NCBI RefSeq assembly: GCF_000464535.1
Contig: NW_006916325.1
Location: 229,052-293,051, forward strand
Direction: 5' to 3'
Origin: Endocarpon pusillum Z07020
Taxonomy: Eukaryota; Ascomycota; Eurotiomycetes; Verrucariales; Verrucariaceae
DNA: 64,000 nt
Part shown: one piece after another, positions 1-10,179 of the stretch
Position numbering within the stretch: position 1 is the stretch's first letter
Layout of the letters: each line of letters opens with the position of its first letter
Translations under genes and position numbers: made by a program
The notes under the pieces: model-generated
What the model was told of the DNA's origin: nothing
What the model saw: the letters and a program-made list of their open reading frames with translations, nothing else
Databases searched by the model: none

Positions 1-1272
1 TACAATACCATCTTGATAAAATAAGGTTTCCATCCTGGCATCTGATTGGTTTGTATTTGCTTAAGGTTCCGGTCGCCAAGGCCGCTAGTGCCAGGTTGGA
101 CCAATTAGAAAATACCGTCATTTTACCGCGGTTTGGTGGATAAGGCAACTTTTAGGTCCGTGTGGCACCTAGAAGATGAAATAGAGCAAGATCAGAGGAA
201 AGATGTGTTGTAGAAGTAGATAAATCTGCCAGAGGGTCCTCTGTGAGATTGTGAATAGATAGTCTATATAATGATCGTTGGTGGAATCTCTTTAGAGGGT
301 GAATGCGAATGGCAGGTGGAACGATTGTGGTAAATGAAGTGTGGTGACAGTGGGAGCTTGGCATAAGGGCTTGGCTTAACGATCACGTGTGGTGTGTACT
401 GTCCGCTGAGTCACGTTGACATTCTTTGCTTGTCTTGGCGCGCAGGCTTGGCGAAGCCGATGTATATTTGCAACTTATATCACTGAATGGTCGCCTTTCG
501 ATGTTGAGCACAGCGTTCCCGTACGTTTAATGAGATATTCAAAGACTTGGCGAAATTTCTCAACCGCGGAGGGTCGGATCTTGCTATAAGCCGGCGAGCA
601 TTATCGCCGCTCAACATCGTTCTACACGCTCCGTTACTTACGAGTAGGGATGTTCCTAATGTTTCCCTTGCATAAGGCTATCAGCGTTGTTGTTATTGGC
701 TTGGCATCTGCTCGAAAGGAGGTGCTGCCCAGCTCCTAGTCTTGATGACAATGCTGGGCGCCAATTCCTCTCTCTTGCGATATGTCATCCAACACATCTC
801 TCCATTTATCTACTTTGCATAGATTTTAATGCCAATACAGATATTTGTGCTCTCGAGTTGCTCAATGGCAGTGCGCTATGTACGATGACTGCTGCTCAAA
901 AATGCATTGTCGGCAAGAACAATTATTCGATGACCATTGTTGAGAGCGTGAGACGTAAGCGGTGCTTTAATTACATCGTGACCAACTGTCATTAAATGCG
1001 TGTCACTTGTGCCGTGATGAAGAGCCATCGCTTCAGCTCTTGAACGGAATCGATTCGTGTTCTAGGTGTTGGAAGTCCCTCAGATCGTATTGGGATGATC
1101 CGCAGCTTCCAATACCATACCCCGTCATGTTTTTTATAGACTCGGTAGTGTTTTAAAGCGTGGGGAGCTCTGTTTTCCATGGGTGGGAGGCCGGATGGCA
1201 TTGCATCAGGCGGGACAGGGTCTGCTTCAGTGTGTATGGGTCTCAGCTCCTGGTAAATTCGTTGTACGTTGC
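1..1272. other. Intergenic sequence, no gene seen
   Basis: I see no supported gene here. Open frames on both strands are short, lack conserved motifs and do not join through plausible introns. The right end is the 3' flank of the minus-strand zinc-finger/receiver gene. A 94-codon frame at 992-1276 follows that gene's stop but has no recognisable domain. Confidence 0.6.
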
Positions 1273-3252
1273 TCACGGGTTCGTTGATTGCAGCTGGCTT
1301 ATGGGAAGCTCTGTCAGCCAGTGCTCGTTGAGTAGGAGTCCCATAGGAGTGATGTTATTATTCAGCTGTGACTCTGGATATGAAAACTGGTTCGATCCAG
1401 CGTCTGGTGTGCCCAGGTTGCTTGCGGTATTCGTTGGACCATGCATACTGTCTTCAATCACGCTCTTTGTCTTCTTTAGATGAGAGAAGTGCTCCTCAAG
1501 CATATCAAGTAGACTCTTGCGAGTGTACGGCTTCTGCAGCACACCATCCATACCATAGCGGAAGTACATCTGGATATCATCTGCTCGAAAGTCGGCCGTT
1601 ATTGCAATGATTGGCGTCCGGTCAAATTGTCGTATTGAGAGAGAAGAAGTTACACCATCCAGGTTCGGCATGATTATATCTATCATGATCAGGTCATATC
1701 GCAGACTGAGACTCGCCTGGACTTCGCTGACTTTGTTGACGGCCTCCAAGCAATCTACCGCATTATCGATTTCGCATTTCAATGTAAACAAGAACTTTCC
1801 TTCAAATTTTCTGCAGGTTGGATCGTCTTCAACAAGCAGAATCCTTGGTGTTCGCTGCCGTATAGTGATTCCCCCGATATTGTGCCTCTCATCACGAAAG
1901 CCGCTGAGTGCAATAGAGCTTCCCGCCTCCTCGCTGTGAGGTGGTGCACTTTTGGAGCGCGATTCTGGTATCGCGCTTGTTTCTGCCGTAGGGAGGAGAG
2001 CTTGTTGGTGCTGCGCAGGCTTCGGTACGACACCAATTGCACCTTAGTCTTTGTTGGCAGCTGGAGGCTTCTGGGAGTGTTGTACCCCAAAATGGCCCAT
2101 GAGTTCGTGGACCGTAGGCAGCGTTCGTCCACAATAGATGAAATTTGCCTCCACTTTCGGCAGGTCGGACGGAAAGTGATACGATGGCGACTGGAAAGAA
2201 TATGGCGGGGTGCCGGATACGATCAAGTCAGCTTGAATCCAGCTTCCTCTTGATAAGCCTTCCCAAGTCATACCGCGGTAAGAGTTTTGGACCAAGGATA
2301 GTTTTTGACTGCTGCCTGTTCCATCATTGCTCGGGAACTGTTCGGCAGGAGTCGCCGATGCTTGGGAGGTATTCATCTGATCCTGCATCCGTGGTATCAC
2401 TCCAGATTGCTGCCGGTCCTGCTCCCTTTGGTCGGCTGAATTACCTCGTTCATGAATGAATGCGTTGTCGCTGGTGTTCGGAGTTATGGTAGAAGGATCA
2501 GTGTCGGTTGCTGCGGAAATCATTGGGAGCCTCATAGATCGGTCATCTTTCATATTGGCCAGAACATCGGCGGCCTCTTGACTCTGCCGAACAGAACCTC
2601 CATCAATATCCATGGCATCGCAACCCTGTTGTTTACGAGTCGGCTGTTGAGAAAGCAGCCGATTGGAGATTTGCGAACTAGAAAGTGGATGTTGTTCTTC
2701 TCGCTGTGGCGGTGGAAGTATGTAGGATAAATAATAACTCCTGAAGGGTGACTTCTCAAGGTTACCTGGGGGCGTTGACTTTGTTCTAAGGTGGGCAAGC
2801 TGAGCAGCTCGCAGACGGTCTTGGATGATGACTTGCTGTGAATTTTTACATGTTCTGGGCTCCAATGCAGTGACTGGCTGCGATTGAGATGGGTTGGCGC
2901 CGTTGAGCTGGGTTGGTCTTTCGCCAGCCTCGCTTCTTGTAGGTGTGACTGCTTGCCTCGCACGCCGACATTGCTCGGCGTTGCCACGCTTTAGATGGCG
3001 ATTGAGATCTCCTTTCTTGTGGAAGCCTTTCCCACATCCCCACGTCACTCCATTCTCTTCGCCCTCGCACTTGTATTTGTACGAGCCACTGTGCCGCTCT
3101 TTGTGCTTCGTCAAGTCGTAAGACCTCGAAAAATGGGCTTTGCAGATATCACAACGAAACGGTTTCTGGCCAGTATGAGATCTGATATGCTCGGAGAGCT
3201 TCGTAGATCTTGACAAGATCTTGCCACATACTTGACACTTGTGTAAAGGCAT
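1273..3252 (-). CDS. C2H2 zinc-finger protein fused to a Skn7/Prr1-like response-regulator receiver domain
   Basis: Proposed model: exon 1 3252-2086, intron 2085-2011 (75 nt, GTACAA...GCGCAG), exon 2 2010-1273, 634 aa. The N-terminus has two clear C2H2 fingers (residues about 6-26 and 34-54) and a third, irregular Cys/His segment (about 62-90). A long Ser/Gln-rich linker follows. The C-terminal 245 residues contain a receiver with the acidic pair in LLVEDDP, the phosphoacceptor Asp in MIDIIMPNLDG, and the conserved Lys in LQKPYTRKSL. That receiver resembles fungal Skn7/Prr1/SrrA, but the heat-shock-factor DNA-binding domain of that family is absent and the zinc fingers take its place. Read straight through, the frame meets one TAA at 2046-2044, with the same frame open for 84 further codons up to the recognisable receiver core. 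The proposed intron contains the TAA and is a multiple of three. If it is retained, a 402-aa zinc-finger-only protein results. By family the protein would be a nuclear phosphorelay output; no histidine kinase is in the window. The donor is not a strong consensus, so a nonsense mutation remains possible. Confidence 0.72.
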
Positions 3253-4059
3253 CGTTTTTGATGAAAGAGGTGCTCGCTTTCAGTGCCCGCTGAAAGCGAT
3301 AGGGGTCTGAATCCATGTGCCGGGGAGCACCGCGCTGCAAGAACTTCGCGTTCCTGTTGCTGCAGGTTGGTGAAGAACACGATATGCCCTGGCGCAGAAT
3401 GCAGTTGTGGCGTCACAGTACTGATTTTTCACTGACCTCCAGCTCACCATGTGACCCGGCGCAGTCCAGACAAAGGTCTGATTATACCTTAGCGGAAAGC
3501 AAACTTCCAGCGCAATGCCCCTGAGGCTTCGGGCATGTTGTTGGAGCACTATTAGCCTAGGCTAAGGGGGCTTGGGATCATGCCCCGGCGCAGCGCGTCA
3601 GTGGTAGGCTAGTGGTAGTAGCCACCTATAGTAGCCACTGACATGATGAGAAAGCAAGCCCCGGCGCAATGTTTGAGACCCCTAATCGACCAGGACAGTT
3701 GGTTGACTTGCCTCGGTGCGACGGACTCCATGTGGCTTCGTACTGTGAATTTCATGGAGAGTTCAGGGGGGTGCCCCCAATCTCCTGTTGCGCCAGGCAT
3801 TGTTTTCGTGATTTTTCCCATGGTCAATATCTTGGTCAACGAGTATTCTTGCGCCGGGGCACTCCAGAATGCTTTGTATAAGACCAATAATGCTCTCCTT
3901 AGAAACCTCTGTATTAGCCAGAGGCTCGCCTTGCAACAACATCGTCAGCTTTGCAGCGCATCTACACCGAGACCCTCACCTTTCACTGCCACCAACATCA
4001 TCCAACACCCGAATCAGTCTTGCTACAGGAGCAGCAGAGGATACTCATAAACTATCACA
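3253..4059. promoter_or_regulatory. Divergent intergenic region with a repeated GC-rich motif
   Basis: This stretch separates the zinc-finger/receiver gene from a small plus-strand membrane-protein frame. It carries six near-identical copies of a motif close to ATGCCCCGGCGCAR: plus strand at 3384-3397, 3451-3464, 3580-3593 and 3656-3669, minus strand at 3788-3800 (one base shorter) and 3848-3861. Clustering in both orientations in one promoter region suggests binding sites, but decayed repeat DNA is an alternative. A small hairpin made of AGTGG and CCACT arms lies near 3612-3640. Confidence 0.5.
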
Positions 4060-4269
4060 ATGACAGGTGAAGTCATCTGGACGATCGTCTTCGGTATCAT
4101 CGCCACAACCATTGGCCTCGTTACAATCTGGCAGAATTTCCAGATCGTGCAGGTCAAGATCGAGAGTAAGAATGCTGGACCTGTCTGGTGCACGCAAGAG
4201 GGACGAGCTAACAGAGGGACAGTTCTACAAAGGAGTCAGAGTCGTGCGTGGTACCGGTATGGGATGTAG
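4060..4269 (+). CDS. Small single-pass membrane protein, hypothetical
   Basis: A 69-codon frame begins with ATG in a good context (ACAATGAC). It encodes one hydrophobic helix at about residues 5-24, followed by a short polar tail. I do not recognise the family. From about 4180 the overlapping frame reads more like protein (a charged stretch with RKRDELTEGQFYKG), so the real gene may be spliced or frameshifted near 4160-4180. The preceding 100 bases, rich in C and A, look like a fungal 5' leader. Confidence 0.4.
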   Translation: MTGEVIWTIVFGIIATTIGLVTIWQNFQIVQVKIESKNAGPVWCTQEGRANRGTVLQRSQSRAWYRYGM

Positions 4270-5171
4270 AATGTGATCGAGACAACAGGAGATAAATATG
4301 ATGTTCAGGCGCGAATCGAAGTAGGCGGAGAAGGGTCGAGTGATTAGGAGATGAAGAGGGGAAATGGAACAAGAGCAGGTCGACGTGAGATATTAAGGGT
4401 GCGGCAGGTTACTGCATGGAGAGCTAAATGGCACAAATGCTTCCAGCATTCGCATCAGACCAACAAAACGGACGTCTGTTCCTTGCCGTTGCAACCGCCC
4501 TTACCGCCTGTTCCGTTGGTAGCATAGTACCATCAATAGCATATCATGGTACTCGTGATATCACCGGATGGGTGGAGTGGAGAGAGGCGAACATCCGAAC
4601 TTGAACAGATTAGCTCTTCGGAAGATGAGATAGATATTCTTGGTGTTGAGTTATTATATTATCATATAATCTACTGCTGATGCCTCCGAGGCTCGTCATC
4701 GCCCTTGCAGCTCGATGTCGTCATCAATCTCCGAAATTCTCTCTCATTTTAGTTGCTGACGAAGTCAGCACGTCTGAGGACAGGAAACGGTAATTTTCCT
4801 TTAATTTTTTGGGTAGTTAATCATTTATCATTTATCAAAGTGCACCTCTTCCTTCCTTCTTGGGTATGATTGCCGTTTTAGCTCGCCAAGGCTACAGTAT
4901 CTTGCTAAGGCGTACCTCATCAAAATCAGAATGCGCACACAAAATGCATAGAAACAACGTAAAGGATGTCATAGGTAGAACAGAGTGCCCCTGGGATGCT
5001 TAGGAGTCTTGATGAATCTAGAGTTCACCTGGATAGGGATTATTATACTATTTCAACTGCATTCAAGTAACTTTGGTTACTTGAGCGTAACTCTTTTGTG
5101 AACTTGGATCAGTATCTCAAAGAATACGCATATAAACGTATGAAATGCGTATATAGAATACGTGGTTAGGA
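4270..5171. other. Intergenic sequence, no gene seen
   Basis: No open frame with protein-like composition and no RNA gene is visible. The last 150 bases, before the minisatellite, are A/T-rich. Confidence 0.55.
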
Positions 5172-5613
5172 AGGAAGGAAAGGAAGGAAAGGAAGGAAAG
5201 GAAGGAAAGGAAGGAAAGGAAGGAAAGGAAGGAAAGGAAGGAAAGGAAGGAAAGGAAGGAAAGGAAGGAAAGGAAGGAAAGGAAGGAAAGGAAGGAAAGG
5301 AAGGAAAGGAAGGAAAGGAAGGAAAGGAAGGAAAGGAAGGAAAGGAAGGAAAGGAAGGAAAGGAAGGAAAGGAAGGAAAGGAAGGAAAGGAAGGAAAGGA
5401 AGGAAAGGAAGGAAAGGAAGGAAAGGAAGGAAAGGAAGGAAAGGAAGGAAAGGAAGGAAAGGAAGGAAAGGAAGGAAAGGAAGGAAAGGAAGGAAAGGAA
5501 GGAAAGGAAGGAAAGGAAGGAAAGGAAGGAAAGGAAGGAAAGGAAGGAAAGGAAGGAAAGGAAGGAAAGGAAGGAAAGGAAGGAAAGGAAGGAAAGGAAG
5601 GAAAGGAAGGAAA
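5172..5613. repeat. 9-bp polypurine minisatellite, about 49 copies
   Basis: The unit AGGAAGGAA is repeated almost without error for about 440 bp, with slight irregularities only at the ends. One strand is pure purine, so the tract could adopt triplex (H-DNA) structure. Frames through it give Lys-Glu-Gly or Phe-Pro-Ser repeats, which are artefacts of the 9-bp period. The copy number in the assembly may be compressed. Confidence 0.95.
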
Positions 5614-5867
5614 AGGAAGGAATAACAACGTTTATTTTAAAATATATAAATTAGAATTTTTTTCTTTTTTCTTTTCTTTATCCTGTCGCCTTCTTGCTGT
5701 CTGTTCTCTTGCTCTGCCATGCTTCTTTCCTCTGTCCTCTGTAATAACAGTCACTCCACTCATTTCTGTGATAATGTGATACTTAGCTGTAGTTTTATAA
5801 AGTGATTTTTTAAATATTGGATCAATGTTAGATATAACTCCAACAGAGGTCTGACATTGTACAACGA

Positions 5868-8578
5868 TCACTCATCAGATTCGTCACTTTCCTCCGCTGG
5901 CTTCCCCTTTCGAACCCGCCATTTATATTTGGCTTTCCTCCTCTGTTTCTCCTCCATAGAGCTCTCCTCTGCCTTTGACTTCTTCGACTTGCTATCCTTC
6001 TTCTTCCTCGCCACCTCTTCCTCGCTCGTTTCCTCCTCACTCGTCTCCTCCTCACTCGTCTCCTCCTCGCTCTCACTCTCATCCTTAAGCGACTTGACGA
6101 AAGTCTTACGTTTAGACTCGCTGTCACTGGAGGAGCCGCTGGTACTCTCGCTCTCCTGCTTGCGGCTCTTCGTTTTTGTCTTGGATGCGAGCTCCGCCTT
6201 CTTGCTCCGCATAGCCAACGGTGGCTGGGCTAAGAAGTCGCTACGGCCGCGGTTCAGCGCCAGGCAGTAGTCGGAAAAGGCCTTGGCCATGTTAACGACG
6301 CGTTTCATATGCTTGCTTGTCACGCAGATCTTGCCCTCGTTGGCGCCCTCGCCGCCAAAGGTTTGGAAAGCTGGGGGTTGATTTTCGATTAGCCTAGGCT
6401 GTGAGTGTTGAAGCTGAAGATATTGGGAAAGGAACCAGGGAAGAAAGGAGTTGGACCTACCATTACGAATCTCGCGTCTATTCCACTGCAGCTGCCGCAG
6501 TGTCTCGTTCTCGCGAATGTACTTCCTCCCCTTCTTCGTCACCTCTATGTCGTCCTTGACGCCCAGTTTCAAGAAGTTGTTGCCAGAATGGCGCCGCGGT
6601 CTTCGTCAGTGAGCTGAGAGTAGTGCAGGCTCACATGGATACGCGACTTGAAGGCGTCATCGAAGGCATTCACGCGATTTGTGGTCAGAAACAGAAGGCC
6701 CCTGTAGTACTCGAGAGCCCGTAGGAAGACGGACACGACGCTGTTGCGCTCCACCTCGTTGTACGCCCGCTTCTCCAAGTAGATGTCGGCCTCGTCAAGC
6801 AGCACCAAGTCACCCCATAATTCGCCCCATGTCAAGTATTGGCCCAGGCGCTCGACGTCGGTGGCTGATGTACCAATGTTGCCACAGGTGAGGGCGAGAA
6901 GGGGCCGCTCAAGGAGCTCGGCTACAGACTCTACAGACTTGTCAGTCCATATTCTCTTCCCTTTCCCGAGTAATATATTCGGGAGTCGGTGGCGAGGAGG
7001 ACACTCACCGGCTGTGCATGTCTTACCCACACCAGGGGGACCATGCAGCAAAAATATACGGCCCTCGCCCTTGCCCTTGATGAAATCGGTGTTGATCCTA
7101 CTACGGAGCTTGAACTAAATGTACGTGCGTGAGAGTGCCTCCACTACGCCCTTGATCTCGGGTTCCAAGACAAAGCAACTGAAAGCATCCTTTTGCAAAC
7201 TGACCTTCTGAACGTATTCTGCGTCGAGCCACTCTGTAGGGCCGTAGCCGTCAGCATTCACTCTTTGCGCGAGATCGTAGTCTATCTGTACGACTCACCC
7301 CATTTCCATTCGCTGAGGATGTACCTAGGTACTTCAGGGCGGCACAGGAACAGGAAGTGGTCCCAGTTGGGCGGCTCGTGCTTCGGATCCACGCAGTTCG
7401 TAGTCCGAGAACGAGGCCCTTTTTAATCTTGCTCCGCTCGAGGCGGGCGGTGCAGGCCTCACAGGTGCACTCGGATGCCATACTAGCCGCCTCGTTGCCG
7501 TCGACGTTGCTTAAGTACTCCCCGGTGAATAGGGGCTTCTTGGAAGAGTCCATAGCATAATAGGGGTCGAAGTCGACGACGATGCGTGATTTGACCTGGT
7601 TGATATATACAGCAAATGTTGTTATTACTTAGTTCAAATATAGATATGTAGGGGAGCGCCCACCTTCCTGTAGGGTATGTTTAGGGTGATGCCCTCATAT
7701 TCTCGGTTTAGAAACCCTTTGGCTAGATCCTAGAACTTACGGCTGCAGGCGATGAGACGCGCCTCTGGTGTTTTCCCTTCCGTTCGCCGCAATATCCTGC
7801 GCCGTTTCGTGGTGAAACTTGGTGGGATACGCGGTGAGAGTTGTCACTTCCCGCTCACCCATAAACGGGATGATGTATTCGCGCTCCACAGAGCGGCCCA
7901 GCTGGTAGCCATCCGAGTCGACGTTCCACATACCAATATCGCAACTCTGAGGGCCAGCCTGGCTCACGCCGCCGTCGACGCTCTTGATAACTACGGGCTC
8001 GGTAGGCCGGGTATGCGTTCGTCGGTCTCGGCGTAGATAGTGTCGCCAGGTTTGAGCAGCAGCCAGGCCCATTCGAAGGTGCAGACAGGAGGATCCTGAT
8101 GTTGGCGGCGTTCCTCCTCCTCGAGGCTCTTGCCAAAGTGGCGCTTGAGGAAGCCGAGCAGGATATCAATGTGCTCGTTGCACGTCTGTCTGTACTCGTC
8201 ATTGTGCTCGGGCGGGTGCTGCTGCTTGTAGGCCTCAAGTTCTTCGCGGTAGTGCACGAGCAGGCGGAATGGCTCCTGGAACGTGGCTACATCGCCCATC
8301 AGCGTCTGGCCCGGGTAGTACTTGACAACGGAGTGGAGGGCATTAAGCAGCTCAGACGAGCGAATCTTGAGTTCCGTCTGCGTGATGCGCTGATCCTCGA
8401 GCGGCTTCGTCTTGCTCTGGGGGCGGCTGTGGCGGACCTTGTCACCGTTGGTGTCGGTAAGGATATTAGCATTGGCATCATACTCGTCTTCTGAGCCGGA
8501 TTCGATGGCGTTGCTCTCCTCGCCCAAGCCACTCCCCGTCACCGTCGTCACCGTCTCGAGCACTGGCGCATTCGACAT
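5868..8578 (-). pseudogene. Fungal AAA-family ATPase, broken by frameshifts and stops
   Basis: The start is ATG at 8578. The order is that of a fungal AAA ATPase family: an N-terminal domain (to about 8000), a middle region with PFMGEREVTTL near 7860, then an AAA core with Walker A GPPGVGKT near 7030 and Walker B LVLLDEADI near 6790, the segment LFLTTNRV near 6680, and an acidic then Lys/Arg-rich tail. Introns with good sites remain, for example about 7666-7600, about 7310-7248, about 7009-6940 and about 6470-6372. The coding frame is nevertheless interrupted: frame changes near 8000, 7780, 7400 and 6590, and in-frame TAG codons at 7732-7730 and 7117-7115. Each break lies inside otherwise family-like protein sequence, so these are lesions and not introns. 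The catalytic motifs are intact as DNA but no full-length product is possible. Sequencing error is less likely because nearby long genes such as the flippase are unbroken. Confidence 0.8.
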
Positions 8579-8783
8579 GGAGCCGAGTCAGAAAGGCGTC
8601 CGCGGTCGTTGTACCCGCAACGCATTACCCTTGGAATCCTCGTAGTTGACTCGGTACCGCACGTCGCTGGCTTGGGCATCATGCACACCCGACGGTTCGT
8701 TGCTGCTTGCTGCCAAAGGCTGAACGTCCTCTATTTCTCATTGTCATTATCTGTTACCCTAGGCGTTCGACTATGTCGCTAAC

Positions 8784-9590
8784 ATGAAACCCTTCCAAAC
8801 CCTTGCAAGCACACCTACACTCGCAATAGTCTCCAGCTCTACTCCTCCCACCTCGCCGACTACACCACCGACCTCACACCCTATCTCTCACTCCCTCCCT
8901 CCACCCACACCGACCACAACGTCATCGAAGCCCTCCAAACCTGGAGCTCAAATCCCGACCCGCGCAGGCTTTGGGTCCGTGGTTCCGGTGCAAGCCCCGG
9001 AGACAGGTGGGCACACTCCCGCAGTACCAGCGGCATCACCACCACAGTTCTTGCCAGGGCCCTGCGCTTTAAGGTCCCGGTGCTCGCCTTCTCCAGCTCC
9101 TCCCGCTTGGAAGAAGACGACATCAACCGCGCCGCCGACAGTCACTACTGGGATGCCGACGCGCAGAGCACGCTGGTCAACCTCGCCTACAGCTTGATCC
9201 GGCGCGCTGCTGCCGCGCACGCTACATTCATCCCGGAAGAAGCTGTCACGAGCCGCGTTCCGCGCGCTGGACGGCTCGCTCGAGTTGTGGGACTCGGCGC
9301 TTGAGGTGCTGAAGGCGGTGCTCAAGCTCATGCCGCGGACGTGCATTGTCGTACTGCATGGGCTGGACCGTCTTAGGCCGGCGTGGGGAGAGTATGTGGA
9401 GGATGTGATGAAGGTGGTAGGCCGCTATGTGGAGAGTGGGAGGGGCCGCCAGTGGAAGCTCCTACTGACGACGGATGAGGATTGGGGAGTGCTGCGGGAG
9501 GTGGTGGCTGAGGAGGATACGGTGGAGGTGGCACCGAGATGGAGGCGGAGCGGGCAGTTAGATATGGAGGAGGAGTTGGGTGGGTATTAA
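8784..9590 (+). pseudogene. Degraded gene of unknown function, divergent from the AAA ATPase
   Basis: Protein-like sequence runs in one frame from about 8800 (segments such as SSHLADYTTDLTPYLSLPPS and VIEALQTWSSNPDPRRLWV) to about 9250. It continues after a frame change as AAFRALDGSLELWDSALEVL and MPRTCIVVLHGLDRL to a stop at 9590. The first ATG, at 8784, lies in the wrong frame, so a second lesion probably sits near 8800. The style recalls N-terminal regions of fungal P-loop/NLR-like proteins, but no Walker A motif is visible and I do not name a family. It shares a 205-bp divergent promoter interval with the broken AAA gene, so the two may have decayed together. Confidence 0.55.
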
Positions 9591-10179
9591 GGTACTACGG
9601 CTCTTTGGGTTTGGGTGTTTGATGGAACTGTTGAATTATTCCATCCGTGGAATCAGAGAGAAGTCTGACTGTTACAGACTTACAGACTATCATGCCCCCC
9701 ATAGAGGACTTGATATAATTTTGCGTGGATTCGGTGTACAATTTTACGACCGGTAGCCCTCAAGGCAGGAGTGGTGGTTGTCGAGGTTGTCGTCGCACAG
9801 AAAGTTCGTGCGCTTGGTTAGTGACACGATTCATCCCTGAATTTAGGCTTAACTACTACTCCGTACTCGTAGCCAATCGCTGCAGTTTGGACCCTTCCTT
9901 GGCCCGGATGTCATTGGCTTTGGAGTTGGGCTGTGTACGTGGTAGTGGGGGCATTTACGCGGCAGTGCTTGTCACCATCGCCCGTTTTGTTGGTCTACCA
10001 TCGCAATGGACGATTCCCGATTCCTTTCTCTCAACATGATACTCTCACTCTCGCAGTGAATCCACCACCACTTCGGAATACACCCTCGCTAACTTCAGCT
10101 GGCCATCGTTGATGATGGTAAGATGGACACGTTGCACAGATACTGTTCCTGAGGTTTGGGTGAAAGACGTTGCACATCC
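9591..10179. other. Intergenic sequence upstream of the flippase gene
   Basis: No supported gene. The frame at 9725-10039 has no conserved motif. The region presumably holds the promoter and leader of the downstream P4-ATPase gene; no specific site is evident. Confidence 0.5.

Noticed and set aside
992..1276. Possible extra exon after the receiver gene, from a GTGAGC at its stop codon
   Set aside because: The sequence has no resemblance to Skn7 C-termini and no need for continuation.
5160..5620. CRISPR-like array
   Set aside because: A contiguous short tandem repeat without spacers in a eukaryotic genome.
5077..5779. Long Lys-Glu-Gly and Phe-Pro-Ser repeat frames
   Set aside because: They are produced by the 9-bp minisatellite and have no other coding signal.
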